DNA of 64,000 nucleotides from Hofstenia miamia (lineage: Eukaryota > Xenacoelomorpha > Acoela): positions 669,274-733,273 of the forward strand of contig SCFE01000117.1 of NCBI GenBank assembly GCA_004352715.1, given 5' to 3'. A program made the translations under genes and the position numbers. A model generated the notes under the pieces. The model was not told the origin of the DNA, did not search any database, and was given only the letters and a program-made list of their open reading frames with translations. Positions 21,701 to 33,566 of this stretch are shown piece after piece (position 1 is the stretch's first letter; each line of letters starts with the position of its first letter).

Positions 21701-22865
21701 TGCAGGCTGAAAATGATGAACGTCAGCAATTGCTGATTCCTACCAAAAATGGCGTATGGCAATTCAATATGAACAGCGACGTCTACGTGGCAGTAATGCA
21801 TATAAGTCCGGATCCATATATAGAGCCTACTCAAAATTATTATTTTTCATTAATTTTTTTAACAGTTTGCTATTGATTTAAATATTCAAAACACACTTAT
21901 TAATATTTTCGATTTCACGGACACTTCAATTCCATATATACAGCCACTCCATTTTTCTGAATTTTTACTATAACTTTGTATGTACATATTTACAATAATA
22001 TATTTGCATACGATTCTTGTCCTGGGACAAAAATAGAATTTTTTAACATATTGATCACAAATAAGCTTCGGTGTAGGAATGAAAAACATTTCGCAACTTT
22101 AACACTGTCAAGAGCAATTCAGAAGGTTCTACCATTCTTTTAACTGGACAAAACGTGTCATACTTGCAATAGGATAGCTGCTACAAACAAAACTCAAAAA
22201 AGGCCATGATGTCCGAAAATCGCAAATAGATGTTTGTTATATATGTATGCCTAAATTGTATAGTGGAAAACTGCTAATACAGATTAGGTTATTTCTAACA
22301 AATGTGGACGTCCTCATTCAAGTCTTAAGACCAAGTTGTCCGGCATGAAAGATGTCCAGCAGAAGAAAAAAGCAGTAATCTCATAGTAAAAATTCAATGA
22401 ATTGGTTTCAAAGCAAAATCGATTAATAATAAGTTAGAGAGAAAGCAAATTATAAGACAATCGAGCCGCTCAAAAGGAAGGTGGCTGAGAAATTCGTTCT
22501 TGATGATGTCAAGATACTGAAGGGGAAGCTAGCATAAGAAACGATGGATTTCAAGTGCGTCAAATTCCTTTGCTGTGCTGTAACCCCTCATGCCTCTAGA
22601 AGAGGACATTTTAAAAAGTTGTTAAGTAATATTCGAAACACGATTCACATCACAGTATGAAAGAATCTGATTAAATAAATGGTGAATAGAATCACATTTG
22701 CTATTTCCATCGATCAAACAAAGAAGAACAAAATCTGATCGGCACAATTTAGCGTCCTACAATTGTAGCCCTCCCCAAAGAATGTAACTGTGTGCATATG
22801 GGTAGTAAAGCGGTTGATACTGTATCTGATCCAAGCTTGTAGAAAGTCAGACATACGCTGTTAAG
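21701..22865. other. Non-coding; one weak coding-like stretch
   Basis: Around 22450-22650 the plus strand reads EKFVLDDVKILKGKLA and then ETMDFKCVKFLCCAVTPHAS with one stop between. This is not identified. The rest shows nothing. Confidence 0.35.
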
Positions 22866-24141
22866 TAGGGGTGAGCGGGGCATGTTGAAACACCCATGCT
22901 AACTTTTTTCGTAAACACAAATTATTCTAACTTTTAATGCTATCTTGTGTTAATTTATGGTTATTTGTTGCCCAAGTGTTATTATTTATTTCACATTGCG
23001 TGCTCAAAAGTTGTGGTTAAATGAAGGTTTTCACGCGCTAAAAGTAAGTTTTTTTGAAATAGTTTAAATCTCACACTATTTTGTCAGCATGCATGATATC
23101 AATGATTTTATATGTTATTTTCAATAATTATTATATAAACTAGTTATAGTAACGAATATAAAATATAAACACGAAAGTGTTACAAAAGAAATATTCTATA
23201 GTTTGAAAATATTGTCTTGGGGCATGTTGGAACAGTGTTCCTACATGCCCCACAGGGAAATGGTTGGAAATAATTATATATAAATATGTTTAGATGGTGA
23301 AAAACAGGCCAAGAACAACTAATACGGGGGAGTACCACCTGAAAACATAGCAAGAGCCATAAAGATGATACGTGATGGACATTCCTTTAGACGTGTTGAA
23401 GAAATGACGGGGTGCCAATACCGGCCATTCATCGTCACTTGAAACTGTCAAATGCATCTCCGGTGAAAAATATGTACCCAAATCGTACCATGCGCACCGT
23501 GCTGTATTTACAGAAGCTGAAAAAAAAATTCTACAGGGTCATATTTTAGAAATGTCCAATATATACTTTGGAATGACATCACAAAACATTCGAAATTTTG
23601 TGTTCAAACTTGCGATGGTCAACTTAATCCAAGTACCACAGTCTTGGAAAATTGCAGGGCAAGCAGGCAAGGACTGGTTTACTTCATTCTTTAAGAGAAA
23701 CCCTAAACTGTCAATTAGACAACCAGAGGCAACGAGTCTCGCCAGAACTATGGGATTCAACAGGCCCGTTGCACAAGATTTCTACAACAAACTGGAAAAA
23801 GTAATTCAGGAATACAATCTTAATGGTTCAAAAATTTACAACTGTGATGAGACGGGGGTTACTACAATAAAAATAAAGAATTATTGTTGCTAAGCATATG
23901 AATAGTTTTTAAAAAAGTGAATGTTCCAACAAGCCCCACATGCACGGGGCATGTTGAAACATATTGGCCTCAACAGAATCACTACTAATATTTTGTTTAG
24001 ATTATTTCAGCTAAATGTCTAATTGTTGCTTAAACTAAATCGTAACTAACTAATAGTGCAATAATGAACATCAAATTAACAATACAATGAGAGTAGCTAG
24101 GTTTTTAAAAAAAGCGTTCCAACTATCCCCGCTCTCCCCTA
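22866..24141 (+). mobile_element. Short pogo/Tigger-like element with repeated 16-bp motif
   Basis: The left end TAGGGGTGAGCGGGGCATGT at 22866 matches the reverse complement of the right end, TAGGGGAGAGCGGGGATAGT, ending at 24141. The TA at each tip fits a TA target duplication. Two internal hairpins (23219-23251 and 23922-23961) are built from the same motif, GGGGCATGTTGGAACA and its complement, that lies within the terminal repeats. Between the hairpins is the broken transposase. At about 1.28 kb the element is an internally truncated derivative. Confidence 0.85.
23294..23893 (+). pseudogene. Truncated pogo/Tigger/Jerky-like transposase
   Basis: Read across two or three frames from the ATG at 23294: VKNRPRTTNTGEYHLKT, then NIARAIKMIRDGHSFRRVEE (the psq-type HTH), then AIHRHLKLSNASPVKNMYPN in a shifted frame. 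A clean open run of 113 codons (23552-23893) holds FGMTSQNIRNFVFKLA, GKDWFTSFFKRNPKLSIRQP (the CENP-B-type second HTH with W..F..R.P.ls.R.pe..s..R), RTMGFNRPVAQDFYNKLEKV and IYNCDETGVTT. In this family the Asp of N-x-D-E-T-G is the first catalytic residue. The frame ends shortly after, so the second and third acidic residues are missing. Inactive by structure. Confidence 0.87.
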
Positions 24142-24985
24142 CATCATTGTGTCCCAATGGTCAATTGTTAAGCATAATTCTATTTTTCTCTTGGACATGT
24201 GTTGACTGAAAATAGTGAGTTAGTAAAATAATGCATTCGGTTTTTTAAAATTCTTGCAAAAAATAAGTCCATCCAAACCTAATATTTACTAGCACATTAA
24301 AATTAAAAAAACTTACCTTCATAGAAAGTTCTTCAATCTTTATTTTGTTAATCACCTTCTATCTAAACAACAACTATATTAATATAAATTGACAATATTC
24401 GAATTTATATAATAAACTAGAAACTATAAAATTGCTTAAATAAAGTTTAGTGGTTACCACTTTAATAAAATCAAAATGACTTATTTGATAGCCAATGTTT
24501 ATAATTTCTATAAACGGGGGAAATCAAAAACCCAGCCATGAACGGATTTAACTCAACCAGAATTAACAAAATCAATTTCCAGGGAAGCGAAAATCAATGC
24601 TTAGTATATGAATGACCACATCAACTAGTCCAACTAGTCTAAACCTCTAAAATAAACGTCTTTGTAAATTTATAATGAGATCTTATTCCTTTGAAAGAAG
24701 TTAATTTCAAACAAATCTACATCAAATTACAATTTTTAAACTTATCCGATCTCTGACGAAAATTTTCGAAGAATTTTACCTACGATCCATTTAACACACT
24801 TGCTGTAAAATGATTTTACTCTTAACTCTACATAGCAATTTTTCTACCTATACAGTACCTATACAAATGGACCTTATCTTAATAGAATGCGTTAATTGTC
24901 CTGAAAACTTCTGACTAATTAAGAATTTAATTAAGTTTATGTTGATTAATGCAATTCAGAGTATCTATCATAATCATACATAACA
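24142..24985. other. Non-coding, nothing recognised
   Basis: AT-rich, no open frame above chance. Confidence 0.5.
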
Positions 24986-25477
24986 TTTACAAAAATGTCG
25001 TAACAGGTGAAGATTGGAATAAATTAGATCTCAACTTGTTATTATCTGAAACTGATCTTATAGTACTTGGTAGTCCCTCTAGTAAAAAAAACTGCCAATC
25101 TTGATCTGTTATTGGCTACACATCCTTATCTAGTTGAAGTAACGAGTATGGAACTTGAAATTTGTTCAGATTATGTGGCTCTAATTCTTAGTCCAAAGAC
25201 ACAACTACATGCTAACCGTGTAATAGCACACTTTCGGGACTTCAGTATAAAAAATTAGTCTTTACTGAAAAAAATTCATACTGAAAATTTTTATAAAGTT
25301 CACAATCAATAGTAACTCTTGATGAAAAACGTCTACTGCAATTATTTGAAGATTCATTTCTCACAAAATCAGTGCGGATGAGTGACAGAGATCCTCAATG
25401 GATTACGCCAAAGATTAAGTATCCTATATTTCAAAAACAAAGAGTTAAATCCAAACAACGATATTCCAAATCAGCAA

Positions 25478-25880
25478 TAGGGCCGTTCACAAGAGGCGGA
25501 TCAGCCGGGAAAAAGCGAATGATGCGGCTAGCCGCATTAAGGTCGTCTATACGAGCTCAGCTTTAGTAGCCGCATTATCTCGATTTAATTGCTCCTCTGG
25601 AACATTATTCACTCCTCGCATCAAGCCGTTTTAGTGATAGATAAACAACTTGTCAATCATTTTATTTTCAATTGTCATTGGCTTTCTACCTTGTATGTAA
25701 CCAATTAGAATTCACCAAACTAAATATATTTTACTAAAGCGGAGCCATAGATCTCTGTAAAAGAGGTCCATGAGCGGAGCACGTGCAAACCCGAATTAAT
25801 AAAATCTATAAAAAATTATGATCAACAAATGGTGCCGTATTGGCTACTACGCCGAATTTAACTCCTCCGCATGAAAAATT
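25478..25880. mobile_element. Probable insertion inside the LINE relic
   Basis: LINE coding similarity stops after KSKQRYSKS at about 25476 and resumes near 25890 with KLGSKNWWQ. The intervening 400 bp has a different base composition, starts AGGGCCGTTCACAAGAGGCG (a Harbinger-like tip) and contains a perfect 16-bp palindrome at 25522-25537. I could not match a right-hand inverted repeat, so element class and limits are uncertain. Confidence 0.45.
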
Positions 25881-26008
25881 AAAGATAACCAATGTGGAAA
25901 AATTGGGTTCTAAAAACTGGTGGCAAAAAAAGACAACGTCCAGCAAACTATTTACGTAGGAAAATTGATATGGACAGATTGGATTGTGATGATTTAAACA
26001 AAACCTTA

Positions 26009-26232
26009 GGCCACGGTTAGACTAGGTGATTGGTTAAAAGTGATCTGTCACTTTTGAAAGCGTTGACCGTCTAACCACCCGAGATAATTAGCGTTGTGAC
26101 GATCACGAAGAAATCGTGCGCGTTCGATTTCCTTGTGATCGTCACGTCGCTGATTATCTCGGGTGGTTAGACGCGCCATTCACTCAAAATGTGATAGATC
26201 ACTTTTGAAACAATTACTAGTCTAACCGTGGC
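26009..26232. mobile_element. Foldback MITE, 224 bp, TTA target duplication (Harbinger-like)
   Basis: Left end GGCCACGGTTAGACTAG is the exact reverse complement of the right end CTAGTCTAACCGTGGCC. The two arms pair over most of the length: TCTAACCACCCGAGATAATT on the left corresponds to GATTATCTCGGGTGGTTAGA on the right, and GTGACGATCAC occurs in both arms. TTA lies directly outside each end, as expected for a PIF/Harbinger-type 3-bp duplication. No coding capacity. It lies inside the older LINE relic. Confidence 0.9.
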
Positions 26233-27827
26233 CTTAGCAGCAAGAAAACAATATGACTATAATCATAAATGGGCATAGTCTTTTGCCCTTCTAAATCACT
26301 CTGCGCCAATCATACGTCCTAATGTGATGGCTTATCATTTACGGGATTGTAGAAAATCTGCAAATGGTCCCAGCGGCATCCCATATAGGATTTATAGAAA
26401 CTACTGGGATTTATTGTCACCAATCTATCATTTCCTTTAGAATGAGTCTCTTAAAGGCGGTGTTTTAGTTCATGTTACAAATTAGCCAATATACAACCAA
26501 TTTCTGAATTTAAACTTGCCTAGAAACCTCACGAAATTCGTGGTATTAGTATTACCTCACTGTCAGCTAACATTTTCGAAAAAGTAATACACAAATATTT
26601 TATTATTCCAAAAAGTGATTTGAATCAATTTGCATACAAAAAAGGTGTATCCAAAATGAGTCTTGTAACATTTCAACATCAAGTATGCAACGCTTTGGCT
26701 AATAATAAAATTGAAAGAATAAACTCAATTTTACTAGATTTTTCGAAAGCACTTGACACTTTAGATTAAGAAAGCGCAGGATTAACGTATAATTATTTTA
26801 TTGAGTCCCAACACATATCCTCCTGTTTGTATTTTCACAAAATTTCGTTCACAACAATTAACTTTTAAAGGAATCGTTTGCACCCCGATTAAGATTACGT
26901 TAGCATCCTCCAAAGAAACAATTGGAGGTAAAAATGTGTACTCAATGTCAAGTGACTCACTAAGATCTTCACAACCAAACTCTGCTCTCTGATGAAACGA
27001 TTCAATTGCCGGTATAAACATCCAGATTTAGATCAGATAGTGGCACTTAAGAATACAGTAACATCTAAACTTGTGGACAGAAAAATTTAATATAACTAGC
27101 AACGATACGAAAACCTAGACGATAAATTTCTCTTTAAGCAAATTAAGTAATTGCAAATGTCAACAAATGAAAGTGTGTTATTCCTCATGTCAACATGCAG
27201 GTATTCTTGGAGTTATCCCTTAAGAAAAACTTAAATTCAACAAACATGGAAAACATTTGTTAGTAAGCTTAAATTTATATATTCTGAATTCAAATAATTA
27301 CACAATGAAAGAATGAAATAAAGTTGAATCACTAATTTTAAGCAAAATCAGATATGGTATTCAATTTATGAATCACACTGCAGCTTTTACAAACAATAGA
27401 TTTTTATTACGATGGTTTAAAGGTGGTTTTTGTGAAAAGGTATATGATTCATTTAAGATGAGAGATGAGGAAGACATAAGACTTGGAAGAAACATTGTAC
27501 GCAATCCACGACATTCAATGTTAAATTGATTTAATCCAATCAAATGACGGAAGAAACAACCAATGACTTTTATTTAATTTATTATGTTCTTTTATTCTTA
27601 TGTACTGTTTAATCTTCAGTCAGTATTTGAATTAAAATAATTATAGTGTTCTAATGTTCTAAACAAAAAATTATTGGCATTGAATTAATTGGCTTTGCTT
27701 TAAATAGTTTGATACAAACATCTATTGTCATCTCTAGTGTTGAACCGATACACTGCTGGACTTTTGATCTTTCTCACCTCACTAGTATTGTTACAGTTTG
27801 TTTGTGTTTGAATTACTCATTTTCTTT

Positions 27828-27915
27828 AAGCTATGGTTGGACTGTGATATGGTCACGCATGATCTGTCACATTTAGGTAGAATCACCCGTGTAACCACCC
27901 GAAATAATTAGCGAT
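27828..27915. mobile_element. Partial copy of the 26009-26232 MITE
   Basis: TATGGTTGGACTGTGATATG, GATCTGTCACATTTAGG and GTGTAACCACCCGAAATAAT follow the left arm of the MITE at 26.0 kb in the same order with about 75% identity. The right half is missing. It is an older, truncated member of the family. Confidence 0.7.
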
Positions 27916-27999
27916 ATGACGTGAAACAAAAGTACAACTTTTGGTTGTGCGGCTCATTAAATCAAGAAAGGTTGCGCAAAGTTGTAAGTGTGTACGCTA

Positions 28000-28323
28000 C
28001 AGATTTGTCAACAAGCCGAGATTCTAACGAGCCGTTTTTAAGAAAAGCAAATTTATAGTAGTGCTTGTTAATTTGATTATGCAGATTTTTCTGATTTTTC
28101 ATTCAATATGCCTTTCTTATAATCTATTTGTAAAAATGTTTATTAAATAATAGGGAAGAGCCATGTAAACAATTCTGAGATCACAATATTTTTAAAAAAA
28201 TATCGAGCTGAAACGAGCCTCATTGAAAGATATTATTGGCGAGCCGAGCCTAGCCGAACTTACTCAAAATTAAAACGAGCCGATCCGAGCCGAGCTCAGA
28301 AATTTCGGAAGTTGACAAGTCTG
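28000..28323. mobile_element. hAT-type MITE copy 1 with 8-bp target duplication
   Basis: Begins CAGATTTGTCAACAAGCCGA and ends GTTGACAAGTCTG, an inverted repeat. The flanking octamers are GTACGCTA (27992-27999) and CTACGCTA (28324-28331), matching in seven of eight bases. Inside lie GAGCC words (GGCGAGCCGAGCC near 28235) and a body that aligns along its full length with the copy at 29655-29967 in the same orientation. Confidence 0.9.
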
Positions 28324-28331
28324 CTACGCTA

Positions 28332-29646
28332 CTTAAATGGAAACATCAAAATCCTGCTTCACAATAGAACTAACATTCACTTTAAGTTTTTGTTCTATAC
28401 CTTTTGCCTACAATACAAATATATCCTTAAAATTTTTGAATTTGCAGTTAATTGAATAATGCTTGACAACATGATAAAATGAAATCAAATTTCAGGGGTT
28501 GGAGTGAAGGGTTAGAGCTTAATAATCATATGACGTCACTCCAACTGCGTCGCCTAAAGTAAAATAACGCTAAATATTATTTCTCAAAGCATTTAGCTAA
28601 ATATTCAAGGAATCAAGCGCGACAAACAATACTTAAAAAATTCATGTGTATTATCAAACTACTTACGCCTTTAGTAGAACTATCCTTTGAATACTGGGTG
28701 TACATTTGGTAGTGGTCTTTTTCTAAATAGCATGATTAACTTCGAACATTTGCAGAAATGTTTACACAGTAATGATATATTTACAGGTATGTGAAATAAC
28801 CAGCATTGTACGAAGTAAATAGCCAACATCAATTAAAATATGGCGGGAATTGTTGGATTTAGATCTTCGTTTCTAAATGCGACGTAGATATACTGAAGTA
28901 ATTTAGTTTAGTAAAACATATCGGCTGATTTTGCTTGTTTAGAATGATATTCAAATCAAAGCATTAGAACAAGAAATAATTTTGGAAATGATTCAATTAA
29001 AGCCTACACAAAATTCCCTAATAAAGTTTGATATAGCAATAATGTTGAATAAATTTTACCTTGAACTATGCATGTAAAAATACAAGTAACAACTCCTCAA
29101 GGGTATCAAAATCAAGCGCAAGCAAGAATTCAATGGTGAGTCAGTAATGTAGCAGCTAATTCAAAACCAACAGAAAATATGCATAAAATTCTAATTCCAA
29201 TTTTTTCACATAAATAACGTAAAGTGAAACAGAACACATGTTAAAAATAAACAATCAAAAAGTAAAACAACTTATTTTATGGTGGAATGAATAAGAAATT
29301 GCAGAGAGAATTATAAATAATAATTCTAATTGCAATACCTTAGTCTGTTGAACAAGAAAATTTTCTCAAAAATTAGGTTTTCATATGACTTTCTCCCAAA
29401 GTAAGCAAAATATTTATTAATTGCGAGCCGATGGGTTCCATATTCCATCTCTGAACCTGAGCGCATTGATTTATCAGTATGTATTTAAAAAACTAAAATT
29501 TTCATTTTTCAAAGTTTGCAATATATTTGTAGGCTCTATGCCCCACTAGTATCCACCACCGATTGAGATTGGTTTTTGGTATTATACCTTTAGTCGTAAA
29601 ACGATTTGAAAATCCAGCATGTTCCAAAAAAATATTTTCGGAACCT
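28332..29646. other. Non-coding, nothing recognised
   Basis: AT-rich spacer between the two related MITEs; no gene or repeat seen. Confidence 0.5.
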
Positions 29647-29654
29647 CAACATAT

Positions 29655-29967
29655 CAGACTTGCCAACGAGCCGAGCCGAGCCGAGCCGAGCTTGTGCACA
29701 GTATTTGATATACAACGAGCCTATTTTAGGCAAAGCAAGTTTATAGTTCTGCTTGCTAATTTGATTATGTAGATTTTTCTTATTTTTTGCAGTCAGTATG
29801 CCTTTCCTATAATTTTATTTAAGAAATGTTTATTAAATAATAGGAAGAGCTATGTAAAAAATTCTTTGAGCACAATATTTTTAAAAAAATACCGAGCTAA
29901 AACGAGCCTCATTTTATGTGGCGAGCCGAGCCGAACTTACAATAATATCGGCTCGTTGACAAGTCTG
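29655..29967. mobile_element. hAT-type MITE copy 2 with perfect 8-bp target duplication
   Basis: Begins CAGACTTGCCAACGAGCC and ends GGCTCGTTGACAAGTCTG. The octamer CAACATAT stands immediately outside both ends (29647-29654 and 29968-29975), which is the 8-bp duplication of hAT transposons. The left subterminal region carries a run of CGAGC words (CGAGCCGAGCCGAGCCGAGC at about 29668). No transposase is encoded, so it must have been moved in trans. A 69-codon frame across its left end is accidental. Confidence 0.95.
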
Positions 29968-29975
29968 CAACATAT

Positions 29976-31335
29976 GCATTTTACGAATGATATAATTTTG
30001 ATGTAATCAATGCAATTCATGTCGGTATAAAAGGATAAACAGTACTGGAATGTCGTTAAGAGGAGACCATACTTATTTTTATCTCGACTGTTTCCCAAAT
30101 ATCGACAATAGATTTAATTAATTTAAAAATATCAATTGTAACGGTTAGCTACGAAATTTCACTTGACAATGAAGATGATCTAACGTCTGTCAAAAACGCT
30201 AAGGAAAGGAATATAGTTTTATTAATTTTGATGAATGATTATTTAACTATCAAGTCGAACAAATTAATTAAATTATTTTTGCTAAAAATGGTCACTGAAT
30301 TATTCACATTTCATTTTTTACTGAGTCAATTGTTTGCTTTAAATTTATTTTCTAATCAAAAGCCACAACAACTTTTAGACATATTTTTTTCTAGAAAGTA
30401 ATAATTTAGGGAACTTTTTGATAATATTTGATGGCTTCATTCTTACATGAAACATAGATTTAAATTCGCCGTTAATCAACTACTGACGGACGGAATTATT
30501 CAAAATGGTTCTTCTAAAGAAGTTATCTGTTACTGAGTGTGTCGAAAACAAGGAAAATGCGCACATAAAGCTCTTTATAAACGGATTTATGACATTCTGG
30601 AAGATTAGGAAAAAAGAGATCACAACATACTAATGTAGTTCTTGGTCTTGGAAACGAATGGCAATGCGCTTTTGTTATGGAAATAAAGCTTATAAAAAGC
30701 TGCAATACTAAAGAGTCATCAAAGAACCCGGGTCACAAATACAACCACATTAGAAAAAATACAAAAATCTCGAAATTTGCAAGAACAAAACCTTAAACTT
30801 CCCAGAAACTTTATTAGTGTGCCTATTCTTAGGCAGTTTGAAGAATCAAAGTCTCTATTAAAACTATTTCCATTCTTTTTATCTTCCATTCGAATATCCC
30901 TGTGAAAGTTAAATTTCGTTCAAAGCGAAGATTCTATATACATACCCAATATATGTTCATGCGACGATAAGCTCGAGATTTCTAAATTTTAATGCAGAAT
31001 GCACCATGTATTTGTTCCTTTGCGCTGAGTGATCAAGCGAATGCCTACTTTTATAACTCTTGGAGTTTTTGTGCAGTAATAAATTTTAAACCCTGAATTA
31101 TATATTTAGAATGAATGACAAGGAAATCGCGATTCGGTAGGTGCAGATGAATTAAAAGCAATTTATGTCAGGCCAGCGCCTGTGGGTGAGCTTCCAGTAA
31201 TTGACATTAAAAATATAATGAAATGATTCTTACAATGTCCAATGTTGATTACATGGCAATAACACTATGTAAACGCAATAAAATTGCGCTATTAATTTGG
31301 AGTGAATTTTTTTGATTTTTGAAAAAAGGAGTTCT
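29976..31335. other. Non-coding, nothing firmly recognised
   Basis: Around 30545-30960 one plus frame has protein-like scraps (GHKALYKRIYDILED, VLETNGNALLLWK, LPRNFISVPILRQFEESKSL) between stops. I cannot place them. No other content. Confidence 0.3.
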
Positions 31336-31862
31336 AAAAAGCTGCATCTACTTCTAAAACCATATTTTTCAAGTTTTAATGGAATTGTCATCTTAACTGT
31401 GCTGTCCCCACCTATTTTTACTTGCAAAAGGTCAAAATTGCAAAATCCTCCAATTTTATTATTATGGCCTCATGCTTTATCCTATTTCATAGCGCTTTCA
31501 GAAAACCCATATAAATCTTTCCAGGTTTTCCTTATTTCCTTATAACTATTTAAAGTTTCCATTAAATTGCACTGTTATGTCATTGAACTGTTTACCTGTA
31601 ATGCAATATTAATACTGGGAAAGTTAAGTTTATCTTGGCAAGGGAAATAAACAAAACCTGGGAAAATTATATGGCTGTTCTTAGTTTTTTGAAGCGCTAC
31701 AAAATGGTGTATAACCTCATGATGAGGCCATGACTATAAAATTGGAGAATATTTGCAATCTTGCCGCACTTGCAAGTGAAAATAGGGGGAGTCATCACAG
31801 TTAAGATGACAACTGCATAAAAACTTGAAAAGTGTGATTTAAGACATAGAGGCACCTTTTTG
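31336..31862. repeat. 527-bp imperfect palindrome (foldback repeat)
   Basis: The left half read forward and the right half read in reverse complement share TTTTTCAAGTTTT, TTGTCATCTTAACTGTG, CTTGCAA, CTCCAATTTTAT, ATGGCCTCAT, TAGCGCTT, CCAGGTTTT and TTATTTCC in the same order. Identity is about 75% over arms of some 240 bp, and the axis lies near 31590. No terminal motif or target duplication was found. If transcribed, either strand would form a long hairpin. The short open frames on both strands here (31230-31545) are part of the arm. Confidence 0.85.
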
Positions 31863-31869
31863 CACTCTA

Positions 31870-33566
31870 CCCTACTGTTCTCCTATCACTGTTTAAGACC
31901 GAAAATGAAAGAGGAGACACTCCTCTTTCTGGTGGTGCTTTCAGATTTTGGATAGCTTCATTAGTTTTGAGTTATAATCGTTTTCAGGATCAGAAAAATC
32001 TTCAAAAATTCTTAGCCTGTTTAAGGTTAAATCAGTAAACGAAAATTTGAAATAATATCATAATAGATACATTAAGTTCATGTATGTAAAAATTCATGCA
32101 GGTACCTTTTAATTAAATATATTGGTAGTATTTTCATTCCTACTAGGAGTCTGCGGGGCCCTTCATCACACGGATTAAATACTAAATTACTGAATTAGAA
32201 AATAAATCAACTTAAAACCCAAGATGGAAAAAATTAATAGCGTATGCATTTCTTATTAACATGTCGATTAAGAAATCATTTATGTTGCAAATGATCTGCG
32301 CAAACAAAAGCCAACACCGGACATCCGCTGAGTAAACAACTATAAACAATTTTATTACTGAAACGTGAAAGTCTACAAAACTTCAAATGCTCTAACATTT
32401 ATTTTGTCCTAGTTTGGCACTGAATCTTAAACTCAAACCAGAGAGTCAATAGAATATGTCTTATAAGTGCCTTTTCGAAATAGTTTTGGATTTTGTTAAA
32501 TGTAATAATAAAATGTGCAACCATCACATGATGATTCAATGCTATATTACCGATATTAATACAAAATAGAAATACGAATGAATTGAAACGTAGAATGAAT
32601 TTCAATCAAATCTCATAAATTTTTCATTTCTAAAACACATAGTATTCCAAATGTTACTTATGTTGAAATGTTAAAACCATTTTGGTTGAGTTAGATTTTT
32701 AACCCAATGTCATCAAATAATCTAATCTCAAAGGAAAATGCATCAACCAAAAAATAATTGAAGTCTGTAATAGAACTTTTTGAACAATGTTTATATTTTA
32801 AACTCTTGGGCTAAAGAACCTTCCTATTATGATGGAGCTTTATAGTGACGAAAAACTTGCCACTCTCGGCCTGTTGCACTCGGATTCTTTGACATTCTCT
32901 TTTTTAGAGTATTAGGATACCTATTGAGTATTGCAACTTTTCGCCCGTGATATTTATTCATCTGAAATCTCGTAGAATAATTGTAGTTTTCATTATTACT
33001 GAGAAATAAAGCTGGGCATTGTCCTCAAATAACTGCTGTATAAGCTTAGCATTTTAGTGTGCATGTAGTTCTCGGCCTCAATGAGCCGTTTTTTGCTGCT
33101 GAGTTCCACGACCAGCTGTTGCATTCGACGTTCAATAATGAATTATCGCCTCATGTTCCAACTAGTAAGTGAATTGAAATCATTCTTATGTAGTGTTGGC
33201 ACAAATACAAATGACTGCTATCAATTGAAAATGCACATAAAATCAGTGTTATGATACTGACTTTGTAAAAAGATATTTTCTGTATCATCTCTACACTTTG
33301 TCTTGAATTGAATAGATAATTCCATTCAGATATGATATGGTGAAAAGTCTTTTTGGCAAACCTTACATTAAAAATATACCTATGTCAAAGCATTGTACTC
33401 AGTTTTGTGTTCAAGTGTTCGCTTGCAGATGTTTTGTGATGATGAAAATCACCTTAGAAATATCTATGCATTTTTACAAAACGTAGAGATTTATCGTACA
33501 AAAATTGATTTACTTAAACGAAATCATTATTAGATTTAATTCAGAATTTTGAGTTATTTTCTTTCT
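31870..33566. other. Non-coding, nothing recognised
   Basis: AT-rich, no motif-bearing frame or repeat noticed. Confidence 0.5.

Larger units (their letters stand above)
24990..27545 (+). pseudogene. Decayed non-LTR retrotransposon, endonuclease tail to ORF end
   Basis: Long plus-strand relic in changing frames. KLDLNLLLSETDLIVLG and HPYLVEVTSMELEICSDYVA, then HANRVIAHFRDFSIK, look like the end of the apurinic endonuclease domain and linker (usual form TH...v......SDH.pv). VRMSDRDPQWITPKIK, KLGSKNWWQKK and DMDRLDCDDLNKT are linker motifs; SANGPSGIPYRIYRNYWDLL and EIRGISITSLSANIFEKVIH are RT fingers; INSILLDFSKALDTLD is palm motif A (Phe-Asp changed to Leu-Asp). The YADD part is lost. The end near 27400-27530 (RFLLRWFKGGFCEKVYDSF, then GRNIVRNPRHSML) looks like the C-terminus. 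Two insertions interrupt it: about 25478-25880 and the MITE at 26009-26232. Confidence 0.75.

Noticed and set aside
31230-31545. Overlapping frames on both strands as small genes
   Set aside because: They lie in one arm of a 527-bp palindrome and have no start context or motif.
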